The notes under the pieces are model-generated. The model ran no database searches and had not been told where the DNA came from. It worked only from the letters and a program-made list of their open reading frames with translations. Below, one piece after another: positions 37,401 through 52,400 of a DNA stretch of 64,000 nucleotides. Made by a program: the position numbers and the translations under genes. Every line of letters begins with the position of its first letter. Position 1 is the stretch's first letter. The stretch comes from Larus michahellis (Eukaryota; Chordata; Aves; Charadriiformes; Laridae). The stretch lies in contig NC_133918.1 in assembly GCF_964199755.1 (NCBI RefSeq), forward strand, positions 1,798,001 through 1,862,000, given 5' to 3'.

Positions 37401-40400
37401 GTTTAGGACTTGGCAGCTTCGAAACTTTCCTAGAAACATGGCGATTAAAGTCTCCAGAAGTTCTTCCTGCATGGAGCATGCGCTGACCCTTTGCTGTGCC
37501 CGGATTTGAGCAGAGCCAGCGTGTCCTAGTGCACACAGTGATGGAACACGCTCTCCGCCACGTCTGTAAGGGTAATTTTGTACAACAGTTCTACAAGGTT
37601 CCAGACATCAGAGCCGGGAGCAAGAAGGCAACGCTTCTACTTCTCTCACTGAGCACCTGCTGGTGCACACGCGTTACTGGAAGGGAAGCAGTGGTTTTTT
37701 ACGAGCAGGGGTAATTAGCAGCAGACACAGCCTCCTGCTGGCTGGGAGTGGGGTTGGGAGTAGGATTTCCAGCAAATACAGGTACAGAACCAGGAGAGAT
37801 GTGTGATACACAATCAGAGAGGGCAAAGCAAAAACTCCCGCAACAACTACGGCAACCCACGTTACGTAAACTAGAAAGGAACCTCAGATCCCTGAATTTC
37901 ATCATTCCTCTACTCTCAGCAAATAAAGCCATTTTCTGGTGGCCTACTGTGAGACGGCTTGCTATTGCTACCTGCTGTTTCACTGACTCATGGGGCAGAG
38001 GTTTTTGCCGTCAGTCTAAAGCTAATAATACAGAATTTAAACACTTGCTTTTTTCCTAAAGAAAGGAGGCTGATTCACAAAAACAAATGCATGTTAAAAT
38101 ACTACTTTGATTACGAAGTAACATCCAAAAGTCAGGAAATGTCACACGCAAATATGCCCTGTCACATTAATTCTTTGCCCTTCTATTTAATGTAGGCATT
38201 TTGGTACAATTTCAGCTAACAGGATAACATGCTACTTGCTATGGGATCTGCAGGTGATGTCTGTAGGACAGATGCCTCCTTTTTTTGTGAAAATTGGAAG
38301 ATGTGTACTGACTAAAGAAAAGACTTTCATGAAAAGTGAAGATGGTCTCTCATTCCTAGAATGGTCGGGTAATACGCAGACCACGATTTTGCCTCTTCTG
38401 TTGCCACAGGGCTCTTGTACTATGCTAAGCCGGTGATCCATACCAAACTCTCAGAGCTGGCCTCAAAAAACAGCCTTCTAATTTGATGTACAGATCCACA
38501 AAACACCGCAGTTGGGATTTAGATACCTTCAGTCCTCTGCTAGCTCATCCTGTAATCCTCATACTCCTAGAGGACTTTAAATTCTGATTTGAAAGTCAGT
38601 GGAAGTTCAATAGTTCTTCACTTGTTACAATAATGAGCAGTTACACGGACAGTTTGTGCCTGCTGTCTTGGCATCTGCAGGTTTTCCATTCCTTAATCCC
38701 TCAGAAAGTGTCAGACTTTTGCAAAGCTCGCCTAGGGAGCTGGATTCAGCAAAAAAGCCAGGAGAACCTTTAAAACACAGCCAGAGGCTGACTGGTGCCC
38801 CTAGTCCCAGGTGGGGACCACAGTTCAGTGATTAGAGCACGCGCGTGGCTTCTGCCAGCACTTCTGCCTGCTGAGGCAGTTCGATTCGCACCAAGAGAGC
38901 TCATTATGTATCGACTCAGAGAAAAGGCAGAGGCATAAGCCTGGACCAATCACACCTTGGGTAAGGAAAAGAAAATTAATAAATGAAATTATTAAATTGC
39001 AGTACTTGCTCCAACGGAAGCATGAGTTTTTCACCTTAAGCAGGTATCGGATACAACACACAAACAGGCCCTGCCGCTTCCATCTCAGGTAAGCGTTCCA
39101 CCTCCTACCCCACAGAAATGTATTTTTACACAATCCCAACTGTCTTCTGCTTTGTTAAAGAAGAGGAAACCTCTTGGTTTTGAGCTGGAGTTTTAAAATA
39201 AGCAGGGTCCAATATGTTTGTGGTCTCATAAGCGTGCTGTGCAGAGGGTGTACACTGACCTGGTGGGAAAACCTCTATAAGAAGGTCTGAAAGGTCATGT
39301 TTGGCAACAAAATCTGCCATTCTTGCAGGCACTGGTTAGGTAGAACAGCAGGTGGCACTGCTTGTGTACTCACATCGTACAGGACAGCAAGTCCGGTGAA
39401 GAAAGAAATGAAGTAAAATGTAAACCTCCAGCTACAAACAAACAAACAAAACAAAATACGTTAGAATCCCATTCATTAACCACCAAGCTGCAATTCCGTG
39501 TATCAATCACACTCATTCAAAAAACGTACTATTAAGGCAAAGACATACGCTAATATGTTCAAAGTTTGCCCAGATCATAACAGAAGTGGCTCTTTGTTTG
39601 TCACTAGCACAGTCAACAGACCGACAAAGAGCAATTCTTCTGCTTTCGAGACGGCAGAAAATACAAGAACCCTGCTGACTAAAATCACCCAGATAATCGC
39701 CCCAAACCTTCCCAGCACTAGCAGATTGCCTGGGTAAAAGTCAAACAACGCCAATCTCTCTCCTTTTGGAGACTGGGCATGCTAAACTCATTATCACGTA
39801 AAATAATTGATTGCTGTCACGCCAATCTCTCTCCTTTTGGAGACTGGGCATGCTAAACTCATTATCATGTAAAATAATTGATTGCTGGCACGTTTGGCCT
39901 CAGTCAGGAGCTGGCAATGACTGACCCCCATTAAATCCACACAAAAGGACATAGGGACCGTTTGCCCAGTCCAGTGGACAGAGGCAGGTGACACTGAATA
40001 TACACACATATAGTAAGGAATGAGCGGAATTTCACCCCAAGAGAATAAACAAGTTGTTAATAAACACAGGAAATCTTCAAAGGAGTAAAACTGTCTAAAC
40101 CAGTCTTTTAGTTTCCCAAAATCTCCATAACAAACGAGAAGTTACCGCATTTTGAGAGAGAGAGAGACTCCACCTCTCCGTGAAACCCCCAGGAGCTCCA
40201 AGACAGACCTGAACTGTACAAAGCTACTACATCACGGAAAGACATTCCTTCTACAGACTGCAAATGGTGATAACGGGCAGGTGGAAGGACACTGCCCTCA
40301 GAGAGCTGAGTCAGAAAAGGATTTACTGTTTTCCATCTACTGTTACTATTTACTGCACGTCAGCTGAGAGCAGGGAGAACTCAGGTTTCATCCTGATGGG

Positions 40401-43400
40401 AGCAGATTAAGCGTGGTTGCTTTACAAATCCTTGTCCACGGCTTTTCTAAACATTTCTAATTGCAACGATTTGGAATATTATACATAAATAATGCACATC
40501 CTTTTTTTTTTTTTTCAATTAGGGTTTTTAGGCAGGGGTTTTGAATTCGAGAGTGAGTGCTAAATGGAGCACGAGGTGATTAGCGTGAAGCTACCCTGTG
40601 CTTATACGCTTTTAGACAGATGAATAGCACTGCAGGTTTTTAATGGTATCTCTCACCTCCGTGGCTTTCCTGGGAGCCACTCATAAGTAAGGCATTTCAT
40701 CCAAGCTCAGGAGGATCCTGCTTTTCCGTGGAAAGCTTAGCCAGGGCTAACACTCACTGAACTGGCTGACGTGAGATTTATTTTGTGCCTCCACATAGTA
40801 AGGAGGATTTCCACACAGCTGTTTCCAAGAAGAGTTTTCCTCTTTGGAAAACACAAGCTTTCACGTAGGCCCCTTTTTCTGCCACTATAAAAGGGTGCTG
40901 GTTTTTGATTTCCAGGATGCTGAAGTCAACTGACAGCAGAATGCAATCTAATCTAGCCTGCTGCCCGTGACTTTTGAAAGCAACAGCATTCAAAACAGCT
41001 GTAGAAAAGATGCAGCAGAAGGAAGCAGCTTGCAGTGAGGTAATGAAAAGTCTTGGGAAAGGCAAGAGAAAGGCTGACTAATTTGGAGGGAACGAAACAG
41101 CAGCAAAGCAGCGAGAAGCAGTAAGATACAAAACAGCAGTGAGTTTTTCAGGTACAGTTGGGTATCAAAGCAGAAACAAAGAGGCCCTGTAAGGACCAAA
41201 GGTGAAACGGGAGTAAAAGGAGACTTGGGAGTGAAAATAAAGGGGAAAAGCAAGGAAAGTTTTAGTAAAAGAGAAGCAGCAGAGTTGCAGAAGAACTAGG
41301 TGAGGCAGGGAAGACACAGGATGCTCTCTGTGTAGGGGCGGAGGGCAGATGGGGAGGCAGAGGAGCTGGGATGCTCTCTGTGTAGGGCAGATGGGGAGGC
41401 AGAGGAGCTGGGATGCTCTCTGTGTAGGGGCGGAGGGCAGATTGGGAGGCAGAGGAGCTGGGATGCTCTCTGTGTAGGGCAGATTGGGAGGCAGAGGAGC
41501 TGGGATGCTCTCTGTGTAGGGCAGATTGGGAGGCAGAGGAGCTGGGATGCCCTCTGTGTAGGGCAGATGGGGAAGCAGAGGAGCTGGGATGCTCTCTGTG
41601 TAGGGGCAGAGGGCAGATGGGGAGGCAGAGGAGCTGGGGTGCTCGCTGTGTAGGGGCAGAGGGCAGGCTGGGAGGCAGCGAGCTGCCCTGGGAGCTCAGC
41701 TCCGGTGAAGGCCCCTGCCACTCATGGCTTGTGCTCCCGCTCACCAGGCCTCACAAAACTTCTTCGACAGGCTGGGTCGGTCTGTGTTCCTCCGGCGCCG
41801 GAACCACCTCTCCACCTTCCTCACCGGCAGGTCGCACTGTTTGGCTAAACTGATCAGCTCACCCTGGAAAACAGGTGAGGCAGCAGGGTTCAGATGCAGG
41901 TTTGAAGGTCAGAAGGGGCAACACAGGCATCTTGTCTGACCCACCACAGAGCCCAGCTGGAGGCTCCTGGCAAGCCCAAATCTGTTCAGGCTAAGCCATC
42001 TTTCAGAAAGCTGTCTGTTCTTAACGTAAAGACCTCAGATAGTAGAAAATCCTTCCGTTCCCCCCATGAGCAACTGGTTATTAATGCTAAGTGTTAAAAC
42101 TTTTACATTTTTTATGTGAACTTCTCAAGTTTCAACTTTAAAACTGTTCTCATCTCCACAGGAGTTTGTTGTTGAGTCACTTCCTCACCCTGTCTTCAGG
42201 GCCTGAGTCCCTGAATCTGTCACTCCAAGAAACGTTTACTGCAGTTTAAATAATTTTTAAAGTTCCGCACTGAATCTTGTCATGCCTTTCAGCATTCTGA
42301 TGCAGTGTCAGCCAATAACCTGACTGACGTCATGAGCAGAGGCAACACCATCTTCCTGCTGGATGTTCTCCTGTTGTGGTAAACCTGTTAGGCATAATTT
42401 TTCAATAGATTACCCACAAAAATCCTGCTTGCCCTTAGGCTCTCAAGAGTTTGGCATGTGACGCGAAAAACAGTTTGTCATGTTTTATATTCCTTCTGGA
42501 AGTGTCACCACGGATAGCCTTGTTTTTTAAGAAGTAAAGCAATAGTTTTTCATAGATTCCATTTACCTTAATGGTATCACGCAGGAATGAATTCCATAAT
42601 TTGAGCATGTCGTACAAAAGTATGTTCATTACCAATTTTAAGATGTGCTTCTTTCCACTCTTAGTGACTTCTGTTCTTGCGGTGGAGACAAATGGAGGCA
42701 CTGATTTATACTCTCCAACTGCTCCATAATGTGGAATTCCTCCCAAGGAGAAGATCTACTGAGAACAGCAAAATCTCATCTCATATTGGACAAGTAAAAG
42801 CTGACTCAGAAGCAGTTGTCTGAGAGCTCTCGGGAGAGGCAGGAAGCTGGAAGACTGGCGAAGGTGTAACCGGTGAGTGCAGAGAGCAAGGCAGCAGGCA
42901 GCTGCACCGTTCCTGCTCCACGTCACACCGTCAGGAGTCTCGTGGTGAGGATACGCTCCGCTATCACGGATTCTCTGGGATAAAAGTGCCGGTTTCAGTG
43001 CAATGTGGGTGCAGGGAGAGCTGTGGGGAAAACCTGTTTGCAAAGCTAGGCCTCGAGTTAGATCTCTGAGACCGGAGTAGTTTTACTGAGAAATGTGTGG
43101 AATTTGCAGACAGACATGAAAAAGGAAGGTCAGGGACCACCACAGCAGCAAGCGTTCCTGAGAACGCTTCTTCCCAACTGCTGGGGAGAAAGGCTGGCTG
43201 CGCAATCCAGATGAATACCTCCATTTTTATACTTTCAACCTGGTACTGCATGTCCTGGGGCTCCACATGCCCCACTGCAGCATGAACCATGCCGCAACAG
43301 CCTTGCAAGGCAAGAATATGTTTGCCCTTGGACTGCCCATTGGGACTGGAACCCCAGGCCCCTGCTCATACGTTCTTGGTAAGGGGTAATAGCTATTGCT

Positions 43401-46400
43401 TCAAGGCCAAGAAAGCCTGCAAAAAAGAGCTGAAAGAAAATCTGATTCCTTTCCCTACACAGGGGTCACATCCAGGGACTTCACTGACAGGATTAAATCC
43501 CAATACTGCCTGACAAGTCACAGTCCTGGCAATGCTTTCTCCCTCGGCAGCAGCCATTATAACTCCGGCTTATCCTGCCAAGTTCTTCAAGATCACTCTT
43601 CTTATCTCTCACGGGAAAACTACCCACCATCTGTGTTTGCAGTTTTCTGACGCTCCTTACAACCTGTGATGACAGCCAAGACTTTAGGTGGCTTCCTGAA
43701 AGGCCAATCTCAAACCCATGGACTGCACAGCAACAGAATGAGCCACCCCAGAAGTAGGAGCATCAAGCAATCCACGCCTGCTGAGCTGCAAGGACTACCA
43801 ACACGGGAGTCCGTTCAAAGCAGCTGATGTGACAGGGATTTGCTAATATATGTAAAGAAGCCATTACAGAATCACAGAATGGCTGGGGTTGGAAGGGACC
43901 TCTGGTCACCTGGAGGTCATCTGGACCAACCCTCCTGCTCAAATAGAGCTACCTACAGCAGCTCTAGAGCTCTACAGCCCAGGACCATGTCCAGATGGCT
44001 TCTGAGTATCCCCAAGGATGGAGACTCCACAACCCCTCTGGGCAACCTGTTCCAGTGCCTGGTCACCCTCACAGTAGGAAAGTGTTTCCTGATGTTCAGA
44101 CAGAGCCTCCTGTGTTTCAGTTTGTGCCATGTATAAGCAAACGCAAGAGGGAACAGGACTTGTCACTATTTCCTTTGGGAGAAGAGGGTCCTGTCCATAG
44201 AGGTTTGGAATTTAAATGTTTAGAATGCCACCTATAGAAAGCTGCTACTCCCACATCTTCAGAAGCAGAACTGATAGCTGATGGCATCTGTGGCTGGCTG
44301 GCGTCAGGTGGCCTGTACAGTAGTGGCTCCTGCTGCTTTGTTGAGCTTCCACATACGAGTGGCATTACCAAACTTCAGGATTCCAAATGTGACTGTATTT
44401 GGCTAAAGACACAAGGGCTAAATCTAGAGGAAAGCAAAGGAATAAAGGACTCACCTCACCAGGGTTCTTGCAGCACGTGCTGTAGAATGCTTCCAGCACG
44501 GGGTTGGGCTGAGCTTTTGGTCTCTGCTTGTCTCTCACACCCAGTTTGCTGCTGAGGGGCAGGGCTATGGCTCTGCGAAAGAAAAGATAAAGGTTCAGCC
44601 AAAAATAGAACAGTGATTTCTGATATCGCAGCGCTGTTAAAACGTGATGTAGTACATATCAGCTGCCTCCCACAGTTTGAATGTTGATATTGAGTTGAAT
44701 GATACTTGACAAGTATCATGTCAAGCAGATAAGACAGATAAAGAAACCGAGAAGAAAAAACCCCAAACTTAACAGCAGAAACAGTGGGACTGGTATTCTA
44801 CTGTCCTGAGTCCTGTGCTGTAATATCTGAAATCACGTGAGGTTGGAAAATGCTATATCCTGCTTGGTCTACTTCCGATTCCACTGTGCTTGGGTGTCTG
44901 GGATTATGGCACGAAGCCCAGGCTCGCGGAGACAACCACGATACCTATCATTGCCCTTTGGCTTGCTTGCAGCTTATGCAGATAACCACACTACTGATAA
45001 AGCCTAAATGTTGTTCACTACACGATCTAGCACGTGGCATCCACTTGAACTAGGCTGAGGATCAAGAGGGAGGCTCTATCAGATGTGGGGTGTTAATGCA
45101 GAAGAAATGTCCTGCTGAAACAGGAGGCCACTCTGCCTTTACTGGAGTAACTTACCCCTGTTTCTCCTAATGCAAGTCAAACATCGGTTGTAAAATAAGG
45201 ACACAGCAACCAGAAACCCAGTCACAAGGAGCGACTTGCTAGCCGCGCATCTTCAGTCTTTCACAGGGAAACAACACAAATAAAAAGATCTGCATAAACA
45301 GAAAAAAGTCACCAAGAGGTAACAAAACTGGGCATGGAATTGCTGTGCTCAACAATTCAACTCCTCCACTACAAACGCTCGCCTCCCCCTCGGCAATAGG
45401 AAACGGCCTCGTCAATGGTGTGAAGTGAGGGGTCGCGGCGAGGCGTTCCGCACGGACACTGCACGAACAGGAAACTTGGCAAATCAACGTTTAAAAAAAA
45501 AAGGCTCAAATTGCTGCATTCTCCTTGAATTTCTGGAGAATTAGTTGTTCCTTATTAATCGCTACCTACGCATTGCCACTGGCATGCCATTAGTCTCATT
45601 CGAAAAAAGAGCAGGCTGTCTGCCCAGGAACGCTTTTCCGCACTTGTTGCTGAACACTGAAGATGCAAAATCTCTGGAAAACCTTACCTCTGCGTTTTGG
45701 AGTAAAAGTTTTTTGCTTAAGGTGGTAGCAGCTGCCCTGAACAGTTATGGGGTTACCAATTATCATCAGTGCTGAGGGTGGTTCCGAGCTCACACATACC
45801 ACACAGAGGAAGCAAGCGCTGAGACCCAGCCCCGCTCCACCGGGTCGCTCTTCATGCTGTTCAGGCAGGTCCTCCCATCAGTTATCCCTAACGATTCACA
45901 CACAGACTGAGATTTCTTTTTTTTTTTTTTTCCTTTTTTTTTTTCACTTCGCAGCAAAAAAGCCGCCGAAGCTATTTCACTGCGCAGGTGTTTAAAAGAC
46001 GTTCTGCTTAAAAATAATATGAGATATATTTATGAGTGTGATTATATGGTGTGGTTGCCTGCGGTCTCTTCTAGCCCTACAGCCCATACTCTATATGTGC
46101 ATGTGCTTCGGGACTATTCCAGAGCAAGCATCCTTCTGGAAGGGTCTTCCGGAAGTTTTCTCTTCAAGAACCCATTTCTTAATTTAATTAACAGATATCA
46201 AAAGCAATTTTATAAACAGACCACCTACCTAAGGAATGCTTTAACTTTGAGTACATGAAGGTATAAAACACAGAATGGTAACACAATTTTGCTCACTCGT
46301 CTAACAGTTGATTTCCACCCTGCTTTTGCACAGCCAGCCCTATATATCAGTTGTTCGTCATCTCTGCAAAATTCCTTTGGCATCGCTGGCTACAGGAACA

Positions 46401-49400
46401 TTCAAAGATGTACCAAGACCACTGAAATAGAGATGTTTCTACCAGGAGAGAAGAGCCGGGGCAGCGTGCTTACTAGCTACTTTCCAACAAGCTTTTGCGG
46501 TAACTCTGTCTAAGCGTTGATTAGTTTCAGTCCTCTTCTCCAGGCTAAACAACCCCAGCTCCCTCAGTCGTTCTTCATAAGGTTTGTCCTCCAGACCCCT
46601 CACCAGCTTTGTAGCCCTTCTCTGGACACGCTCCAACACCTCAATGTCCCTCTTGTAGCGAGGGGCCCAAAACTGAATGCAGTACTCGAGGTGGGGCCTC
46701 ACCAGTGCCGAGTACAGGGCGATGATCACTTCCCTAGTCCGGCTCACCACACTATTCCTGATACAGGCCAGGATGCTGTTGGCCTTCTTGGCCACCTGGG
46801 CACACTGCTGGCTCATATTCAGCCGGCTGTCCACCAACACCCCCAGGTCCTTTTCTGTCGAGCTGCTTTCAAGCCACTCTGCCCCAATCCTGTAGCCTTC
46901 CAACCTCAACAATTCTATGATTCTATGATTCTATGAAATTCAGCAGCACCCTGGCATTGCTGCAACCGGCGCATTGCCGGATGGCAGAGGAACATAGCCA
47001 TCATTGGGAGTTTTGTTTTTTAGCTCTGATTGCTCTTGAATGTTTCAATTACGTCTTAAGACACAATCAAAGGGGTTAACACTGACATTGGACCAGCAGG
47101 TGCTGTGCTAAGAACAACGATGCAGTATTTCAGTACCCGTAACTATGTCGAAATTGAGAAAAACATTTACCTTAAGCGCTGCACTAGGTCTTGCTTCTTA
47201 TATTAAGCGGTTCCTTGAAGTGGGACGGATCCTTCTTTTTTAAAGGTAAGTCATTTGATACAAGCTCCTCTGAAGAGGAAAACGTAATCAAGTTCGGTTG
47301 TTGAAGAACCTTATTCCACATCGGGAACTGAAAGGTCTGAAATTTTCCAGACACGTTAAAAGGAAACAGAATGTTTCTGCCAGCTGTCAGGGCAGCTTGC
47401 CAACAAGTTTTTTATTGAAAAACTATTTAAATTAGACTGATTGTTTTCTTAATTTTGTTTAATCCCTGTCTTCTCTCTCTTTCCTGCAGGTTTGTTATGG
47501 TCACGGCATGAAACCTTACTATAACAGAAACAAACCAGTTGCAGTTGATGAAGACAGGGTGTAATTAACCAGCACTACAATTACTTTGTTGTTGAGGTTT
47601 TGAGTTTAACCATGAACTATGGGGCCAATCCTACTTTTATAAACACCATTGGGAAATCAAGGCCTGAAATTTTTCCTAAGGGACGTTTGCACACGTTGGA
47701 TATACGCTCTGACTCAGTTTGTAGTTAAGTCTGTTTCAAGCACAGCCCTCAGAGAATGATGCTTTTACTGATTTCAACATCTCAGATTCATCATCTCAGT
47801 TGCAGGGATGGTCTCATCGTGGCAGTTTATCAGCTCTCTGGAAGAGAGAAGGACAAAGTCCGAGGACTAAACTGTGCCACTCTCCCCAGCTGGGTCAGGC
47901 AAGACACAGTCAGGGAGATGACTCTGATCTCAAGCCTACTTCTTCATCAGTGACCTTCTCCCACTTCACGCTTTACACGGAAAAGTTCACACTAAGGCGT
48001 TTTATTGAGTAATCACCGAAGAACAAACTGTCTTGTGCGAAAGCTGCTGAAGTTGAAACCAACCGGATCAGTCATGAAGGGCCATAAATCGATACTCCTC
48101 CATCTTGCAAAAGTGGGCTACGCTCCTTCTGCAGAGGCTTTTTATCTTCTAGTACTAAGAAACGCAGAACCAGTGACAGCAGCAATCAGAACATCTTTTC
48201 TTTGAACCGCACAAGCTCTTTTAGTCTAATGCTTTCCTTCGGCAGAGGGCGATCCCTGTGCTCCTGGAATAGTCTCTACCTTCTCTTGCTTCACATTGAA
48301 GTTAAACTGACTGCTCCATTCCATTCAAGATCTCAAGTCACTACAGTGCTACTGTCCGAACTGAGCCAAGCCAGTTCGCCCTTTTCAATTAAATCCTACA
48401 ACACGTCCCACATCTTTGCACAAACACCTGCCTTTAGGACCTCCCAGGAAACTGCTTTCAAATCCTTCCTCATTATTGATCAACAACAAAAGCCTCTGTG
48501 CAAAATCAATATCAGAAAGACACATTTCAAAATTAAATACTTGAAAAGGTTGTCCCCTTCTATCTTTCTTCTGGTTCTGAGTTCAAGTATCTGTTCCTGG
48601 AAGATCACCGGCATCCCTCTCTTTTAATGTACAACACACGGCTCACGTGCTGTCGCAGCCCTCCTAAGAAGAGACCCCATCTTCCTGACTAAAACCCTCC
48701 TCTGGTGAAATTTGGGAACTATTTGGACTCAAATGCACTGACATTGGCTTTCAGTCCCCCAACATGCAAAAATCACTGGTCAAGTCCAAAATCAGATGAC
48801 AAAATTGGACGTAAATTCTGTTTTTCAACTTTCTGCTTTACTGTCCCTCAGAGCACTTCGGTTTCCACGTTTTCCTAATCACCCAAGCAAGAAACACTTT
48901 GCAATAGAAGCTGTGATCCTTCGTAATCACAGCACTTCAAGAATTTGAGTGGAAAAGGGTCTCACACGTTATAGACCTAGAAGAAGAGAAGCTGACATCC
49001 CTGCCTGCAGGCATATGTCAAGGGAAAGTCCTGCTAAGGTATACAGGTGCTTAAAATCCGGCTCCAAGTTACGAGTGCAGGACGTTATCTTCTACTCATA
49101 AGCACAACCTGGAAACGTCAAAGGAAGGGGAGAGGTTCCCAACTTTTAGGTCCTCTCTTCTGCCAGGTGATCGTCACCTACCTCCCCCAGCCCCTGCTGC
49201 AGCACTATGGCAAAGACTAGGAACGCTGCAGGGGTAACACGCTTTCTGCTCTCTGGCACCGAATGCTCCATTTTCCCACCTTCCCCAGAACAAACTGCCT
49301 CACGGAAGGGTTGCTTCACGGAGGCGTGAGCTGTTTCTTCTGCCCCAGGGCTGCACCCTCAACCTCCTCAGCTCTCCCAGGCCCCACCCAGCTACTGCAT

Positions 49401-52400
49401 GGCCTCTTCCCACAGCCACCACCTAATCCACAGAATAAACGGTTGTTAAAACGATGTCGCTGCCTCAGGATTTCCCAGGTCAGGCAGCAAGTGCCAAGGA
49501 GAGGAAAATCCATGCTCAAGGAAGCGGGGTCTTTCCCAGGTTTAACCTCCAAACCGAGAAGACGGAACCATCAGCAGAGCATGGTGGCCGATGCGGTTGC
49601 TGAATGAGGGATTGCAGAAAATCCTCTGGGCTTCTCCTGCCTCTTAGTTTTGACACAGATAAATGCCATACCACATTACAGCATTTCTGAAATCCCGGCA
49701 CAGGCACCACCAGAAACAGAGAGTGTATCTAGAGAAAAAAAACACTTTGCGCCCTATGCACACTTGCAAGTAATAGGTGAGGGCAGAATAAATCGCCAGA
49801 GGCCAAGATAAAGCCACCAAAACCAACGTGTCCATTAGTTACGTACACCCATGTTGACCCACAGATCAGACGTACAAAGCTACAAAGTCAAGGCCACCTA
49901 CATCTTTCAGTCCTCAATTCTCAAACTTTGTGCAAATTATTTTAAAGAGGGCTAGCGCCGCTGCACGCACGAGGTTAACGGAGCAACAGAGGACTGGATT
50001 CACGGCTCCCATTCACCAGGAGAAGCTTTATTCTCCAGGATGAACTGAACATGAAACAGTAATGATTGAAAATAAGAAAATGTCACGCTGAAATAAATGG
50101 CCGCAGCGAGTTAGGACAAACAAGAACGCAGCTCAGAACGCCGGCTTGTAATTTGCACAGGTAAGACAGTGGTATGATTATAGGTTTGCTGGACCTGTAA
50201 AATGGGCTTGTGATACTATCTTTTTTTTAAGGGTGTGACAAGAAGCTTTTATTTAATGAAGTTTGTGAATCAAAACAGCTTTAAAATTAATGAGTAGGAG
50301 CAGGCCTGCGGAAACTCCCCCAGCTGAGGCAGCGCTTGGATGGGAAAGAAAGAAATCTTTTTACCTGGCCATTGGCATCGATATAGAAAAGATATTTAGA
50401 TTGAGTAGGAACGGTGTGGCAGGAGGAAGGGGAATAAAGGAACAGAGTCACAGAAGCACAGGACTGTTGCTGAAAGGGACCTCTGGAGATCATCCAGCAC
50501 ACCCGGGTCAGCTACAGCAGGCTGTGGAGGGCTGCGTCCCACCGGGTTTCGAGTATTTCCACAGATGGAGACTCCATTTCCCCTCCGGGGAGCCGGTTCC
50601 AATATTTGACCACCCTCACAGTAAAAAAGCGTTTTCTTATGTCGATGGAATATCATGTGTTCCCGTTGGTGCCCATTGCCTCTCGTCCTGTCGCTGGGCA
50701 CCACTGAGAAGAGTTTGGCTCCTTCTTCCTGTTCACGTCCTGTACTGGGGAACGCGGAACTGAGCAGTCCCGGCCCAGGCAGGACATGGGGGCTAATCCC
50801 CAGCTTCACATCGCAAACGTGTCGAAGTCACCAACTGCCACTGCCCACCTGAAGCAGTACTGTGTCCAGCCACGTCTTGCAGATCAGCGAGGAAGAAATG
50901 TGAGTTACTCGTGTTCTAATGGCTACCTACAGCACCTTGGTTCCCACAGAGGTAACCGAGACGTCATTGTCCCCAGGAAAGTGCAGGATAAACTCCAGGG
51001 AATTTATGGAATGCACACTAAGCGTATTGTTTACAAAGAAGAGATTTGGATTCCAACTTTGTATCATCATAAAATGACTATTTAAAGAATCATTCATGCA
51101 CTTGTGTTTACATTAAAATATTGGCTTTTTTTTTTTTTTTAATTAAAAACATTCTCACAGCAGAGCTCTGAATCACGTCAACTCCTATAAACTTTTACAA
51201 GCTGTCCTTGTATCACAGAGAATCTGGAGAAGAAACATCTTTCTAGGTACAGAGGTCTGCTTCCGTTTTCTTGTGCAGCCACTTTTCAAAAAAAGATGAC
51301 AAAAACATTTTAATTGTCTTTTTTCCCCCCTCTTTCTAAACTTCGAACCGCTGTAGATTTGACTGAACTATCTCAAACGATAACCTCTTCGGTCAGCAAC
51401 TAGGAATAGGGATTTTGCAGTCCAGTGAAGACCACTTTGAAGAGTATTTAAAATCATGAAAGAGAACTTACTCTGCAGCCTCGACAATGGTTGACACTAT
51501 AAATCTCAGTTATCCACCAGCAAATCATGTTGTATTGCGCACCACACTGACTATTGACTAAACTGCACGAAGCAGCCTGGCACCAGCTCAGGACTTTTAT
51601 GAAACTCAGTGAAACCTGCAGGATTTCTAGCTACGCTTTTGCCACAACTCCCACATTTTCTGTGCTGAAGAGTAATATGCAAAACACTCAAACGGCTCTG
51701 GCCAGAAAGCAGCAGCTACAAACGTCTCAAGGAAATGACATCCTGGAACCCAGAGCAGCGGTCAGTGACACGCACACGTTCGTGTGGCCATGTGGTGATG
51801 ATCCCGAGGTCAGATGACTCAGCCCAATCTAATGCATCCTTCCGGGCTCGTCTGTCAGGTGCGATACCCCAGATCGCCATTAACCAAGATAAAGGAGACT
51901 TAACTGTATTTGGGTAGTCTAAACATGATTTCCGCTCCGCTTGACCCCGAAACAGCAAGTAATGTGCAACAGGACACAAAACAGTGCGTCTGCCTTCTAA
52001 AACACAAGCATAAACCTCATCTAGGGCCTGCCTGGTTTAAGTGTAGGAAGTCACATTGCTTATAATTAGACCTTAAGCGTTAGGTTTTGTGTTCTACATC
52101 CAACACACTTCTTTAGCCACTACCCAGGGCTGGAAAGAAAGCGCTGACAAATGCACCTCAGCAACCTTTACGGCCTGGAGTTTCTGTGGACCTCTTCAGT
52201 CATGCATTGGCACAGACACTAAAGCCAGCTTTTGGACCCAAACTGCCAGCATTATCCCTGAAAAACCCCAAAGAGTGCTAAATAACTTACCTTTCAAAGG
52301 CACATCGAGCGACAACCAAGATTAAAGCAAAAGGGATACTGAGCAGGAGATCACGAGGCTGAGGGTAATGGACGTCTTCGGACTCTTGCATGTCCTCCCA

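Noticed and set aside
41262-41744. Minus-strand open frame of 160 codons with Pro/Ser-rich repeats
   Set aside because: It is the translation of the minisatellite; periods of 42 and 51 bases are multiples of three, so the frame stays open without being a gene.
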